A stretch of 64,000 nucleotides of DNA from Mesorhizobium atlanticum (GCF_003289965.1 NZ_QMBQ01000002.1:558001-622000), one strand, 5' to 3'; shown: positions 17,670 through 26,429, counted from the stretch's first letter. Numbers and translations: made by a program. The notes: generated by a model not told the origin, from the sequence alone.

Positions 17670-18581
17670 ATGCACCGCCTTCCGCCTCTTCGAGAGCTTC
17701 AGGCCTTCGAATCCGCGGCCCGCCTTCTGAGCTTCAGGAAGGCGGCCGAGGAACTGTCTGTCACACCTACAGCCGTCAGCCACCAGATACGGCTACTGGA
17801 ACGCTATTGCGGCCAGTCCCTTTTTCAGCGCCAGCCGAGGCCGTTGCAGCTCACCACTGCGGGCGCACAGCTACTGCCGGTTGTTCGGGACGCCTTTCTG
17901 TCGATCTCGGACGAGCTTGCCCGCCTTACCCCTGGCAACCGTATCGGCCATCTTCGGGTGACGGCAACCAGCGCCTTCGCCGCGCGCTGGCTGCTGCCGC
18001 GCTTGGAAAGCTGGCGAGCGGAAGCGCCGGTATCGACGCTCGAGCTTGTGGGAACGGATACGGTACTCAACCTTCGCACGGGCGAAGTTGACGTTGCGAT
18101 CCGTTATGCGCGGCAATCCCCGACAGACGGAGTCGCGGTGGAGCTACTTCGCGATACCTTCTACGTCGTTGCGGCGCCGTCGATTCTTCAGGGAGGCGTC
18201 CGCATGATCGAGCCTCAGGCGATCCTCGACCTGCCACGGGTCGAGGTCGGCTGGCCCCTGACCGACGTAGGTGCGCCCACCTGGCGTAACTGGGAGACTG
18301 CGGCCCGAGCGGCGGGCCACCGAATTAGCGGCACCGTCCGGCCACCGCAACTGAAATTCCACGAAGAGCACCACGGGATCGAAGCGATAGTGGCCGGACA
18401 GGGTCTTGGGCTGTGTAGTGACGTGCTCGTTGCACGGGAGCTTCGCGATGGTCGTCTTCTGCGAGTCAGCGATATCGTTCTGCCCGGCTACGGCTTCTAT
18501 TTTGTCTATCGGGCAGGGCACCCGAGGCGCGGGGCCCTGGAAGCCCTGCTTCGCTGGATGCAGCGACAAGCCTCCGCGTGA
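17670..18581 (+). CDS. LysR-family transcriptional regulator (GcvA-like)
   Basis: A 303-residue LysR regulator. The N-terminal helix-turn-helix is LRELQAFESAARLLSFRKAA then ELSVTPTAVSHQIRLLE, with the GcvA-type opening MHRLPPLRELQAFE. The effector-binding domain begins near residue 90 (LRVTATSAFAARWLLPRLES) and includes GEVDVAIRYAR. The ATG at 17670 gives the family-typical N-terminus. It is transcribed away from the flavin monooxygenase gene; LysR regulators usually control the divergent neighbour from a site in the shared gap (17566-17669). Confidence 0.9.
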   Translation: MHRLPPLRELQAFESAARLLSFRKAAEELSVTPTAVSHQIRLLERYCGQSLFQRQPRPLQLTTAGAQLLPVVRDAFLSISDELARLTPGNRIGHLRVTATSAFAARWLLPRLESWRAEAPVSTLELVGTDTVLNLRTGEVDVAIRYARQSPTDGVAVELLRDTFYVVAAPSILQGGVRMIEPQAILDLPRVEVGWPLTDVGAPTWRNWETAARAAGHRISGTVRPPQLKFHEEHHGIEAIVAGQGLGLCSDVLVARELRDGRLLRVSDIVLPGYGFYFVYRAGHPRRGALEALLRWMQRQASA

Positions 18582-18950
18582 AGCCGATTGTCAAAGATGC
18601 GCGTGCGCCGGCTCCCATGACCTCAATTGATACTTCGCGCCGACCCTGATTGGCAGGAATGCCGTAGCTGTGCTGCGGCAAGTCGGTCCCAGTGAATGAT
18701 CGGTTTAGGTAGCGACGGCGTATCGTCCTAGGGCAGGTTGCGTCTGCAAAGCTGCTCATACGCAAACCGTCCCGCGCGAGCCCCTTTGAGGGTTCGAAGT
18801 GCCCTGACAACTAGATTGCCGGTCGAAGTGTCGGCTTTCTGGCACTCTGTGGCGAAGGAGGACCGTCAGCTCTCGGCCCCGTACCAGACTCAAGCCAGGC
18901 TCTCGGAGATACCGACGACGGGCTCGATCGAAGAACGGCTGTTGGTTGCG
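18582..18950. other. Intergenic stretch, nothing recognised
   Basis: About 370 bases between the ends of the LysR gene and the convergent XRE-family gene. No protein signature, clear terminator or repeat was found. Confidence 0.45.
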
Positions 18951-19223
18951 TCAGTTGTGGTCCAGTCGACGGGCAAGGCGGACGCCGGGTCCCCCTCCAT
19001 TCTGTGAAATGAATTCGATCCCGGCCGCCTCGAAGGCCGCACGAATAGCCTGAAGCGTTTTGGGTTTGAGACGATCGCCTTGTTCTAGCCGGGTAATTGT
19101 TTGCGTTGCGACGCGTGCTACTTCAGCTAGTTCGCGTATGCCCCAACCAAGCGCCGCCCGAGCCATCCTGCACTGGACTGGGTATATTTCATCACTGAGT
19201 GATGATTTTTGTTGCTCACCCAC
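18951..19223 (-). CDS. XRE-family helix-turn-helix regulator
   Basis: A protein of about 90 residues with a Cro/CI-type helix-turn-helix: CRMARAALGWGIRELAEVAR, then VATQTITRLEQGDRLKPKTL and QAIRAAFEAAGIEFI. This is a common rhizobial small XRE form (aaRALLGWS.reLAe.A.v). The start is uncertain because no ATG lies before the domain: GTG 19223 is preferred, GTG 19298 and ATG 19166 are alternatives. It is divergent from the small-ORF/recombinase cluster, so it is the likely repressor of the mobile-element genes. Confidence 0.78.
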   Translation of the reverse strand: MGEQQKSSLSDEIYPVQCRMARAALGWGIRELAEVARVATQTITRLEQGDRLKPKTLQAIRAAFEAAGIEFISQNGGGPGVRLARRLDHN

Positions 19224-19324
19224 GCCTCTACCTGTAGTCTCTAACTGAGCAAAAAACGGCCGGAAGAGGTGCTGGAACACCAATTCCGACCTGACCACAA
19301 CCCAAGCTTCAGGGAGCTCGGATC

Positions 19325-20065
19325 ATGGCTGATTCTGAGATTAACACGACTCTGCCATTCGTCACCCGCAGGAGGGCACTTGGAGGAACGGCAATTGCAA
19401 TTGTGGGATGGCAGGGAAACGCCGTTGCCAGCATCGATCTTGAAAAGGACCAAACCGCTGATCCGGCAGTGATGGCAGGGCGCAAATGGAAGGCAGCCCA
19501 GGAAGAGACTGTGCGGCTGTGCCGTCAGCAGCAGCGCCTGGAGCGGAACCTTGTCGAGGCCATTGGCTTCCCTTGTGCGACCGTCCGGCTGCGAGACGGT
19601 AGATGCGTAACTCTGCATTCACTCAAGGCTCTTCACGAAGTGCTTGATCTCGATCCGGAAGGCACAGCGACGCGCGCGAAGGCTGAGGCCGATTTCGCAG
19701 CCCATCAAATGCGATGGGATAAGGGCGACAGGGAAATTGGCTACTCGGCGACGTTGCGGGCAGAACGAGACGCGGCCGACCGGGCGGAGGACCTTCTTGA
19801 GGCATTGTCCAAAACCCCCGCGGCTTCCCTTGTCGGTGTGGTGGCTAAGCTTGATGCGGCGCTTAGAGAAGGGCGGTCCTCGGAAGACGATGCCGAGTTT
19901 CCCTGGCCACAGATACGTTCGGCCCTCGATGATGTTATCCGCATCGGCCAAGGGCTTGTTCCTGAGCAGATGTTTCTAAACGAGATGCTCCAGCCGGCGC
20001 CTCTTCGACGACGGGAAGGGGACAGCTTGCATGCCAGGACCGAAGCGGATGGAGGCGCAGCATGA
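19325..20065 (+). CDS. Hypothetical protein of a mobile-element gene cluster
   Basis: A 246-residue protein of no recognised family. It begins TRRRALGGTAIAIVG at residues 15-29, which looks like a twin-arginine-type or hydrophobic start but is followed by a charged helical protein. Residues 55-80 are rich in Glu/Gln/Arg (coiled-coil-like), and 85-105 read CATVRLRDGRCVTLHSLKAL. It is followed by an overlapping small ORF (ATGA, 20062-20065) and then by the recombinase. Position between an XRE repressor and a serine recombinase suggests a function of the integrated element. Confidence 0.75.
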   Translation: MADSEINTTLPFVTRRRALGGTAIAIVGWQGNAVASIDLEKDQTADPAVMAGRKWKAAQEETVRLCRQQQRLERNLVEAIGFPCATVRLRDGRCVTLHSLKALHEVLDLDPEGTATRAKAEADFAAHQMRWDKGDREIGYSATLRAERDAADRAEDLLEALSKTPAASLVGVVAKLDAALREGRSSEDDAEFPWPQIRSALDDVIRIGQGLVPEQMFLNEMLQPAPLRRREGDSLHARTEADGGAA

Positions 20066-20208
20066 AAAAGCTGATCGACCGTTCGCCGATCATCGTTGAA
20101 GATGCTTCCATTCGCCGCGAGATAGCAGAAACCGACGCGAGGTTTGGCGAATGGTCCGTTATTGAAGTCGCCAACGCGGCAAAAGCGCTGTGGGCGATTT
20201 GGCTGTAA
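20062..20208 (+). CDS. Small hypothetical protein, translationally coupled
   Basis: A 48-codon ORF whose ATG overlaps the stop of the preceding gene (ATGA). It reads MKKLIDRSPIIVEDASIRRE and continues with EIAETDARFGEWSVIEVAN, ending ALWAIWL and TAA. The composition is protein-like and the overlap argues for translation. No function is recognised. Confidence 0.5.
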   Translation: MKKLIDRSPIIVEDASIRREIAETDARFGEWSVIEVANAAKALWAIWL

Positions 20209-20363
20209 CAGCGATTGCTTGGGGCGCTCTGGCGGCGAATTGCGACGGCGACATGCCGGAATACCGCTTCTGGTTTCAGGTCTTTGATTGTCTTCGAGTG
20301 GATTCTCCGGAATCCGAGTTGGAAGGCATGGTGGCCCCGATCAACGGGCGTTCCTTAAACTGA
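20190..20363 (+). CDS. Possible small ORF in the recombinase cluster
   Basis: A 57-codon frame from GTG 20190 to TGA 20363, overlapping the end of the previous small ORF. It contains CDGDMPEYRFWFQVFDCLRV, whose aromatic/acidic pattern looks like a real protein. No good ribosome site precedes the GTG, so either it is coupled to the upstream ORF or it is the tail of a frameshifted gene. Confidence 0.33.
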   Translation: MGDLAVTAIAWGALAANCDGDMPEYRFWFQVFDCLRVDSPESELEGMVAPINGRSLN

Positions 20364-20515
20364 GCGCGACCATTGCCTCTCTTGGCTTAGCTGGGGAGAC
20401 AAAACCGCACGGCGCAAGTCATTGCACGCTATGCCCCTACGACATGAACTTCGTGCTTTTCTTTGCCATCCAGAGGCATCTGATAGCGGGTCGATCCAGC
20501 ATTGGGAGCGGCGCG

Positions 20516-20803
20516 ATGGCAGAAGAAACCCGGACTGGGCCACAGGTGCTAGTTCCGGCCAACGACAACGGCGACCTCGTCAATCGCGAGGGTTGCTCCG
20601 AACTTGCCGCGGCGGCCAGGCTGGATCGGGTCGTGCTGGATATCGCCCAGCTGATCGGCCGGCAACTGGCGCGGGAAGCATTCGAGGCGGGGGTGGTGGC
20701 CAACGACAATCGGCCGGTCCTCCGAGAGGGAGAGGGAGAGGGAGAGGGCAGGGGGCCGGAGGGCAACCCCCCTCGGAATAAGAAAGAGGATCTGCCGCCA
20801 TGA
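20516..20803 (+). CDS. Small hypothetical protein coupled to the serine recombinase
   Basis: A 95-residue protein. Its centre, ARLDRVVLDIAQLIGRQLAR, is an amphipathic helix, followed by EAFEAGVVANDNRPV. The C-terminus is an acidic/Gly repeat caused by GAGGGA-type codon repetition (20726-20755). ATG 20516 is preceded by GGGAGCGG at seven bases. Its stop overlaps the recombinase ATG (ATGA), so the two are co-translated. Position suggests a partner of the recombinase; a recombination directionality role is only a guess. Confidence 0.7.
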   Translation: MAEETRTGPQVLVPANDNGDLVNREGCSELAAAARLDRVVLDIAQLIGRQLAREAFEAGVVANDNRPVLREGEGEGEGRGPEGNPPRNKKEDLPP

Positions 20804-22425
20804 CCCGTGTCGCACTCTATGCCCGCTATTCTTCCGACAACCAACGCGAAGCCTCCATCGACGACCAACTGCGACTTTGCCGAGAACACTCACTTAAAGA
20901 GAGATGGACTGTCGTTGGGACCTATGCCGATGCCGCCATCTCTGGTGCAAGCATCGTCCGTCGACCAGACATTCAGCGGCTCCTGAGTGATGCTCAAAGC
21001 GGGCAATTCGAGATCGTTCTTGCCGAGGCGCTTGATCGCCTCTCACGTGACCAGGAGGACGTGGCTAGTCTCTTCAAGCGGCTGCGCTTCGCAGGTGTCA
21101 GCCTCGTCACGCTCTCAGAGGGTGCAGTCGACGAACTGCATGTTGGCCTCAAGGGAACGATGAACGCGCTATTCCTGCGTGATCTTGCGGTTAAAATCAG
21201 GCGCGGTCAAAGCGGACGCATATTGAATGGCTATGCGGCTGGCGGCCTTTCCTATGGCTATCGCGTGGTCAAAAAGCTCAACGAACACGGCGAACCGATC
21301 CGCGGTCTGCGCGAGATCGACGAGGATCAAGCCCAAGTCGTGCGCAGAATCTTTCAGGAGTTCGCGGGTGGTCGATCTGCGCGTGCGATAGCTGCTGACC
21401 TCAACAACGAAGGTATCCCATCGCCCTTTGGTGGCGCTTGGGGCGCCTCGACGATCAACGGCAATCTCAAGCGAAGAAGCGGCTTCCTTTACAACGAAAT
21501 CTATATCGGTCTGCTCGTTTTCAATCGTATCAAGATGGTCAAAGATCCAGAAACCGGCAGGCGCATCTCGCGGCTGAACCCGCCCGAAACGTGGCAGGTC
21601 AGGGAGGTGTCGCATTTACGCATTGTGGATGATGCGCTATGGGAAGCAGCCCAAGCTCGTAAGAAGCTATATGGAGGTGCGAAACTCCACCATCGCCGAC
21701 GGCCGAAACATATGTTCTCAGGGCTCGTGCGGTGCGGTTGCTGTGGCGCCTCTTATACCGTGAAGAATCAGGACCAACTGGCCTGTGCCGCGCATCGTGA
21801 GAAAGGTACCTGTACCAACAGCAGAACGATCCGTGTTGGTGACCTCGAAAAGCGTGTGCTTGCTGGCGTCCAGCGGAGATTGCTGGCGCCAGATGCTATT
21901 GCGGGCTTCCTTGCAGAATATCACGCGGAGCAAAAGCGGCTGAATGCCATGAACCGCCAACGGAATAGGGAAGCTGAGAAGCGGCTCATCGACATCGACA
22001 GGCAGATCGCCAATATCGTTAGTGCCATTGCCGACGGTGTCTCGACGGCCAGCATGAGATCGAAGCTGCTGGACCTCGAGAGCGAGAAGGAAAGTCTAGC
22101 GCGAGAGCTTCAAGCCATGGCGGCCGCTGAAAGCATTGTGGAGTTTCACCCGGCCGCGGTCGAGGCTTATCGCCGGAAAGTGTCAGAACTCCAGCAGGCG
22201 CTGCAATCCGACGAACGCGAGCGTCACGAGGCAGCGAGGATCGTCCGCTCGCTAGTTGCAAAGATCGAAATCATTCCGACCGAGGGCAGGGGGCAGATTG
22301 AGCTCAAGGTCCACGGTGCGTTGGCGGAGCTCCTTAACCTAGCAAACCGCAAGCCAGAAGAGGCGCCTAACGCTGTATTGATGGTAGCGGGAGAGGGACT
22401 TGAACCCCCGACCCCAGGATTATGA
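20800..22425 (+). CDS. Large serine recombinase (site-specific integrase)
   Basis: A 541-residue serine integrase. The catalytic resolvase domain covers about 1-150 with the nucleophile in YARYSSDNQ (Ser11 most likely), LAEALDRLSRDQEDVA, and the long helix LKGTMNALFLRDLAVKIRRG. The recombinase domain (GGLSYGYRVVKK, VVRRIFQEFAGGRSARAIA) follows. A zinc ribbon (RCGCCGASYTVKNQDQLACA and later C) lies at about 305-345, then a coiled coil. The last 14 codons and the stop lie within the tRNA-Met gene on the opposite strand and give the tail GEGLEPPTPGL. This means the 3' end of the gene is host DNA captured on integration. Confidence 0.93.
   Translation: MTRVALYARYSSDNQREASIDDQLRLCREHSLKERWTVVGTYADAAISGASIVRRPDIQRLLSDAQSGQFEIVLAEALDRLSRDQEDVASLFKRLRFAGVSLVTLSEGAVDELHVGLKGTMNALFLRDLAVKIRRGQSGRILNGYAAGGLSYGYRVVKKLNEHGEPIRGLREIDEDQAQVVRRIFQEFAGGRSARAIAADLNNEGIPSPFGGAWGASTINGNLKRRSGFLYNEIYIGLLVFNRIKMVKDPETGRRISRLNPPETWQVREVSHLRIVDDALWEAAQARKKLYGGAKLHHRRRPKHMFSGLVRCGCCGASYTVKNQDQLACAAHREKGTCTNSRTIRVGDLEKRVLAGVQRRLLAPDAIAGFLAEYHAEQKRLNAMNRQRNREAEKRLIDIDRQIANIVSAIADGVSTASMRSKLLDLESEKESLARELQAMAAAESIVEFHPAAVEAYRRKVSELQQALQSDERERHEAARIVRSLVAKIEIIPTEGRGQIELKVHGALAELLNLANRKPEEAPNAVLMVAGEGLEPPTPGL
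22382..22425. other. Probable attachment site: tRNA-Met 3' half overlapping the recombinase 3' end
   Basis: The recombinase coding sequence enters the tRNA gene at its CCA end and stops at 22425, inside the anticodon arm region. A mobile element that integrates into a tRNA 3' end produces exactly this arrangement, with the tRNA restored. The exact crossover core cannot be located without the other end of the element; a second copy of this stretch was not found elsewhere in the window. Confidence 0.6.
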
Positions 22426-22458
22426 TTCCCGTGCTCTAACCAACTGAGCTACCCCGCC
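22382..22458 (-). tRNA. tRNA-Met (anticodon CAT)
   Basis: Reading the minus strand, a 77-base cloverleaf is present. The acceptor starts GGCGGGG and ends CCCGCTACCA, with CCA encoded; the D arm contains AGCTCAGTTGGTTAGAGC. The anticodon stem is CGGGA/TCCTG around the loop ATCATAA, giving anticodon CAT, and the T arm is GGGGG TTCAAGT CCCTC. Elongator tRNA-Met is most likely; a tRNA-Ile with modified CAU cannot be excluded. It marks the boundary between the accessory region (left) and the core (right). Confidence 0.95.
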
Positions 22459-22529
22459 AGGGTGGCAAATGGCCCGGAAAACCGTCCTGAATGGACGGGC
22501 GTCGCGAGGCGTTCGCCGAGGTCGCGCGG

Positions 22530-22558
22530 ATATAAGGTTGGGAGGGTGAGCCTGTCAA
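22530..22558 (-). promoter_or_regulatory. Sigma-70-type promoter of the tRNA-Met gene
   Basis: On the minus strand, TTGACA (22558-22553) and TTATAT (22535-22530) are separated by exactly 17 bases. The -10 element lies about 70 bases upstream of the tRNA 5' end. Both boxes match the housekeeping consensus unusually well. Confidence 0.75.
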
Positions 22559-22710
22559 GCTCGGATGAGGCCGACATGCCGGCATAATCCAGCCCGTATA
22601 TTCTCATCCCAGAAAAGCTTTGCCGGACAGACACTCAGGCCATGACCCGGGGTTGAGTTCGGCGGGGCACGTCGCTATGTCTCGGCCATGAAATTCTAGA
22701 GTTTGAACGA

Positions 22711-23676
22711 ATGAAGCCGCGCATCGCCGTCCTTGGTTGCGGATACTGGGGCAGCAACCATATCCGCACCCTCAAGGCGCTTGGCGCGCTGCATGCCGTT
22801 TCCGACGTCAACCGCGCTCGCGCCGAAGGTTTCGCCAGCGAGCAGGATTGCCTGGCGATCGAGCCGGACAGACTGTTCGAGCGAAACGATATCGACGCCA
22901 TCGTCATGGCGCTGCCGCCGCAATTCCATGCCGACACCGCCGTGCGGGCCGTCGAAAGCGGCAAGGACGTGCTGGTGGAGAAGCCGATCGCGCTGACCGT
23001 CGCCGATGCCGAGCGCGCGGTGAAGGCGGCCAAGGACAATGGTCGCGTCTTCATGGTCGGCCATGTGCTGCGCTTCCATCCAGCCTTCGAGACGCTGAAG
23101 GGGCTGATCGACAATGGCGAGCTCGGCGAGGTGCGCTATATCCATTCGCACCGGCTCGGCCTCGGCAAGTTCCACACCGAGAACGACGCGCTCTGGGACC
23201 TTGCGCCGCACGACCTGTCGATGATCCTGGCCATCACCGGCACCGAGCCGATCGAGGTGAGGGGCGAGGGAGCGGCGCTGCTCGACAATCTCAGCGACTT
23301 CGCGCATCTGCATATGCGTTTCCCGAACGGCCTGCGAAGCCATCTCTTCGCCTCGCGCCTCAATCCCTATCGCGAGCGGCGCCTGACGGTCGTCGGCACC
23401 AAGGCTATGGCGGTGTTCGACGACGTCGAGCCTTGGGAGCGCAAGCTTGCCGTCTACCGCCACGCGGTCTGGCAGGACAGCGGCCAATGGGCGTTCACGG
23501 CCAACGAGCCCTCCTACGTACCGGTCGGCGAGGGCATGCCGCTGACGCGAGAGCTTGCCCATTTCATGCAATGCATCGAGACACGCGCCGAGCCGCGCAC
23601 CGACGGCGAGGAGGCGATCCGGGTGCTGCGCATCCTGACCGCCGGCACGGTGATCCATATGGGCGCGTCCGACTGA
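22711..23676 (+). CDS. Gfo/Idh/MocA-family oxidoreductase
   Basis: A 321-residue NAD(P)-dependent dehydrogenase. The dinucleotide-binding loop is VLGCGYWGSNHIRTL, followed by the family motif DVLVEKPIALT (EKP) and the catalytic-region helix with WDLAPHDLSMIL, where the His of the HDL motif is expected to act in catalysis. Members of this subgroup (WlbA/WbpB-like) oxidise nucleotide sugars, while others act on inositols, so the substrate is not fixed by sequence. It is the first core gene right of the tRNA and is transcribed alone. Confidence 0.88.
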   Translation: MKPRIAVLGCGYWGSNHIRTLKALGALHAVSDVNRARAEGFASEQDCLAIEPDRLFERNDIDAIVMALPPQFHADTAVRAVESGKDVLVEKPIALTVADAERAVKAAKDNGRVFMVGHVLRFHPAFETLKGLIDNGELGEVRYIHSHRLGLGKFHTENDALWDLAPHDLSMILAITGTEPIEVRGEGAALLDNLSDFAHLHMRFPNGLRSHLFASRLNPYRERRLTVVGTKAMAVFDDVEPWERKLAVYRHAVWQDSGQWAFTANEPSYVPVGEGMPLTRELAHFMQCIETRAEPRTDGEEAIRVLRILTAGTVIHMGASD

Positions 23677-23705
23677 GCGGACTCGTCAGCTGACAGATAC
23701 GATGA

Positions 23706-24896
23706 TTATTCGGCTGGGATCTGCGCCGGTCTGGCGGCTAGCCTGGACAGCATGGCCTCGGCCTCGGCTCCACGCTCGGAACGCTCGATGAAACCGCCGC
23801 CGAACACCCGCGCCTCGTTGCCGTCGTCGGAATAGAGCACACAGGCCTGCCCGGGTGCGATGCCGGACTCGCCGTCGGCCAGCTCGACCGAAGTCACGCC
23901 GTTGCGATGATGCAGCACGGCTGGACGCGGCGGCCTGGTCGAGCGGACTTTTGCGAAAAGCTCGATTCCGCCGGCCGGAACGTCCGACAGCGGCCGGTCG
24001 CCCAGCCAGTTCATGGCGCGCAGATAGATCTTGTGCGTCTCCAGCGCCTCGCGCGGGCCGACGATGACGCGCGCCCGGTCGGCATCGAGATGGACGACAT
24101 AGAGCGGCTCGCCGGAGGCGATGCCGATGCCGCGGCGCTGTCCGATCGTGTAACGCAGGATGCCTTCGTGGCGGCCGAGCACGCGGCCATCGATATGGAC
24201 GATGTCGCCGGGGTTGGCGGCCGCGGGCTTCAGCTTGGCGATGATGTCGGAATATTTGCCCTGCGGCACGAAGCAGATGTCCTGGCTGTCCTGCTTGGCG
24301 GCGACGGTCAACCCCATCTCCTCGGCAATGGCGCGGACCTGCGGCTTGGAAAGACCACCGAGCGGGAAGCGCAGATAATCGATCTGCGCCTGCGTCGTGG
24401 CGAACAGGAAGTAGCTCTGGTCGCGGTCGGCGTCGACCGGCCGGTAGAGCGCGCGGTGCATGCCATTGGCGCGCGAACGAATATAATGGCCGGTGGCCAA
24501 GGCGTCGGCGCCGAGATCCTGCGCGGTCGCGAGCAGATCGGCGAACTTCACCGTCTGATTGCAGGAAACGCAGGGGATCGGCGTCTCGCCGGCGACGTAG
24601 CTCTCGGCAAAGGGATCGATGACCGCCTTGCGGAAGCGCTCCTCATAGTCGAGCACATAGTGCGGAATGCCGAGCGTTTCGGAAACGCGGCGGGCGTCGT
24701 CTATGTCCTGGCCGGCGCAGCACGAACCGGCGCGATGGGTGGCCGCGCCGTGGTCGTAGAGCTGCAGCGTCACGCCGACGACGTCATAGCCTTCGCGCTT
24801 CAGAATGCCGGCGACCACAGACGAATCGACACCGCCCGACATCGCGACGACGACGCGGGTTTCTTCGGGGCGGCCGGGAAGATCGAGGCTGTTCAT
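23706..24896 (-). CDS. mnmA: tRNA-specific 2-thiouridylase MnmA
   Basis: A 396-residue enzyme that puts sulfur on U34 of tRNA-Lys, -Glu and -Gln using ATP. The PP-loop is [13 protein letters not shown] (residues 18-30). The two catalytic cysteines sit in [14 protein letters not shown] (C112) and [13 protein letters not shown]; the ATP-binding and tRNA-binding middle domain has [11 protein letters not shown]. Length is normal. ATG 24896 is the natural start. It ends 30 bases after the convergent dehydrogenase. As elsewhere, the gene is expected to be essential or nearly so, and it anchors this stretch as core genome. Confidence 0.96.
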   Translation of the reverse strand: MNSLDLPGRPEETRVVVAMSGGVDSSVVAGILKREGYDVVGVTLQLYDHGAATHRAGSCCAGQDIDDARRVSETLGIPHYVLDYEERFRKAVIDPFAESYVAGETPIPCVSCNQTVKFADLLATAQDLGADALATGHYIRSRANGMHRALYRPVDADRDQSYFLFATTQAQIDYLRFPLGGLSKPQVRAIAEEMGLTVAAKQDSQDICFVPQGKYSDIIAKLKPAAANPGDIVHIDGRVLGRHEGILRYTIGQRRGIGIASGEPLYVVHLDADRARVIVGPREALETHKIYLRAMNWLGDRPLSDVPAGGIELFAKVRSTRPPRPAVLHHRNGVTSVELADGESGIAPGQACVLYSDDGNEARVFGGGFIERSERGAEAEAMLSRLAARPAQIPAE

Positions 24897-25150
24897 GGTG
24901 CTTTCACTGTGCGGCGCTCAATGCCAATGGCCGGAATATAGGTCAAGCGCCACGCGTGCGCCAGCTTGCGGTCCAAGGCGGGTTTATGGGCAAAATCAGG
25001 GCCTGGACGCCGGTGTTTCAAATTCTAAACGATATCCTAACCGGGCGTTCACGATCCTTACCTAGTGATTAGGGTTCGCTTAGGCAATTTTTAAAGCTGT
25101 GGCGGTACTGTGGCGGGGATTGGGTCTTTGAGTTTTTAGTAGAGAGTACG

Positions 25151-25426
25151 ATGACCGATCTGGTTAGACCTAGAGTCAAGTATGTTATTGGGCCCGACGG
25201 CAGCCCTCTTACGATCGCCGATCTGCCCCCGACGAATACGCGGCGCTGGGTTATCCGGCGCAAGGCGGAAGTGGTCGCAGCCGTGCGCGGCGGCCTGCTC
25301 AGCCTTGAAGAAGCCTGCCAGCGCTACAAGCTCACCACCGAAGAATTTCTCTCCTGGCAGGCGTCGATCGACGAATATGGCCTTGCCGGGCTGCGCACCA
25401 CCCGCATCCAGCAGTACCGGCACTAG
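25151..25426 (+). CDS. sciP: CtrA inhibitor SciP (DUF1153)
   Basis: A 91-residue DUF1153 protein. It starts MTDLVRPRVKYVIGPDGSPL and contains the helix-turn-helix stretch RRWVIRRKAEVVAAVRGGLL, then SLEEACQRYKLTTEEFLSW. In Caulobacter, SciP binds CtrA on DNA and blocks transcription of CtrA targets in swarmer cells. ctrA itself lies 2.4 kb to the right in this window. A strong terminator follows directly (25444-25475). The identification rests on near-invariant family sequence and length. Confidence 0.94.
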   Translation: MTDLVRPRVKYVIGPDGSPLTIADLPPTNTRRWVIRRKAEVVAAVRGGLLSLEEACQRYKLTTEEFLSWQASIDEYGLAGLRTTRIQQYRH

Positions 25427-25443
25427 GCTGGACAAGCATAAAA

Positions 25444-25475
25444 CGAAAAGGGCGCGGCGTTCCGCGCCCTTTTCG
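25444..25475 (+). terminator. Rho-independent terminator after sciP
   Basis: A 13-base stem (CGAAAAGGGCGCG / CGCGCCCTTTTCG) with a six-base loop, ending in TTTTCG. The arms have A and T tracts, so it can work in both directions and would also terminate the convergent quinone reductase gene. Confidence 0.85.
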
Positions 25476-25502
25476 CTTCTGTCTTTTCGCTTCTGTGAAA
25501 CC

Positions 25503-26429
25503 TCAGACCGTCAGCACAACCTTGCCGATCGGCCGCGTGGCCAAAAAAGCATGGGCTGCTCCCGCCTGTTCGAGCGGGAAGGTCTTCGCCACATGGGCCG
25601 AGAGCTTGCTTGCATCCACCAGCCTGGCAAGCTCGACCAGGCCATCGCGGTCGGGCACCACGGACATGCGCTCGACGCGGATACCGCGCGCGCTGGCCTT
25701 CGCCCTGGTGGCATCGTGAACGTTGAGCAGCGAGACCAGAACGCCGCCGTCACGCAGGACTTCCAGCGATTGGTCGGCGTGGTCGCCGCCGATCGGATCC
25801 AGCACCAGATCGACATTGCCGGCCTTCCGCGTGAAATCGTCCCTGGTGTAGTCGATCACCTCGTCGGCGCCGAGCGCGCGGGCGAAATCCGTTTTGTCTG
25901 GGCTCGTGGTGGCGATGACATAGGCGCCGCGCGCCTTGGCGATCTGCACCGCCAGATGGCCGACGCCACCGGCGCCGGCATGGATCAGCGCGCGTTGTCC
26001 CGCCTGCAGGTCGCCATGGCGGACGAGACCTTGCCAGGCCGTCAGGCCGGCGAGCGGCAGCGCCGCGGCGTGCGCATGGTCGATGGCGGCAGGCTTGGCG
26101 GCAATCTCGTCCACCGGCGCCGTTGCAAGCTCGGCATAGGCTCCGGCCTGTTTGGGGAAGTGGGGCATGCCGAACACATCGTCGCCGACTTTGAACTCGG
26201 TCACGCCGGCGCCGAGCGCCGCGACGGTCCCTGAAATGTCCCAGCCGAGAATGAAAGGCGGCTCGCCGAGCAGCGGGTAGAAACCGCCGCGAACGGCGCC
26301 GTCGACTGGATTGATACCCGCCGCCTTGACGCGGACGAGCACTTCACCGGGTTTGGGCGAGGGGTCGGGCTGCTCGGCGACGAAAAGGACGTCGGGTCCG
26401 CCGACAGCATTCTGGATAACGGCACGCAT
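25503..26429 (-). CDS. NADPH:quinone reductase-like, zinc-independent MDR oxidoreductase
   Basis: A 308-residue medium-chain reductase of the quinone oxidoreductase (QOR) type. The GroES-like half contains GEVLVRVKAAGINPVDGAVR and ILGWDISGTVAALG; the Rossmann half has ALIHAGAGGVGHLAVQIAK and the ATTSPDKTDFARALGADEV segment. The catalytic and structural zinc ligands of alcohol dehydrogenases are absent, as expected for QOR. It is divergent from an HxlR regulator 90 bases away, a pairing typical of redox- or electrophile-responsive enzymes. Confidence 0.9.
   Translation of the reverse strand: MRAVIQNAVGGPDVLFVAEQPDPSPKPGEVLVRVKAAGINPVDGAVRGGFYPLLGEPPFILGWDISGTVAALGAGVTEFKVGDDVFGMPHFPKQAGAYAELATAPVDEIAAKPAAIDHAHAAALPLAGLTAWQGLVRHGDLQAGQRALIHAGAGGVGHLAVQIAKARGAYVIATTSPDKTDFARALGADEVIDYTRDDFTRKAGNVDLVLDPIGGDHADQSLEVLRDGGVLVSLLNVHDATRAKASARGIRVERMSVVPDRDGLVELARLVDASKLSAHVAKTFPLEQAGAAHAFLATRPIGKVVLTV

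Noticed and set aside
20726..20755. Short GAGGGA-type tandem repeat as a possible CRISPR or satellite
   Set aside because: It is five six-base units encoding an acidic/Gly tail; no spacers or longer repeats. No CRISPR array was seen in the window.
1..22381. Second copy of the tRNA-Met 3' end as the other attachment site
   Set aside because: I looked for the TGAACCCCCGACCCCAGG block to the left and did not find it; the other end must lie outside the window or have diverged.
23907..24941. Long plus-strand ORF opposite mnmA
   Set aside because: It is an antisense shadow; the minus-strand MnmA is complete with all catalytic motifs.
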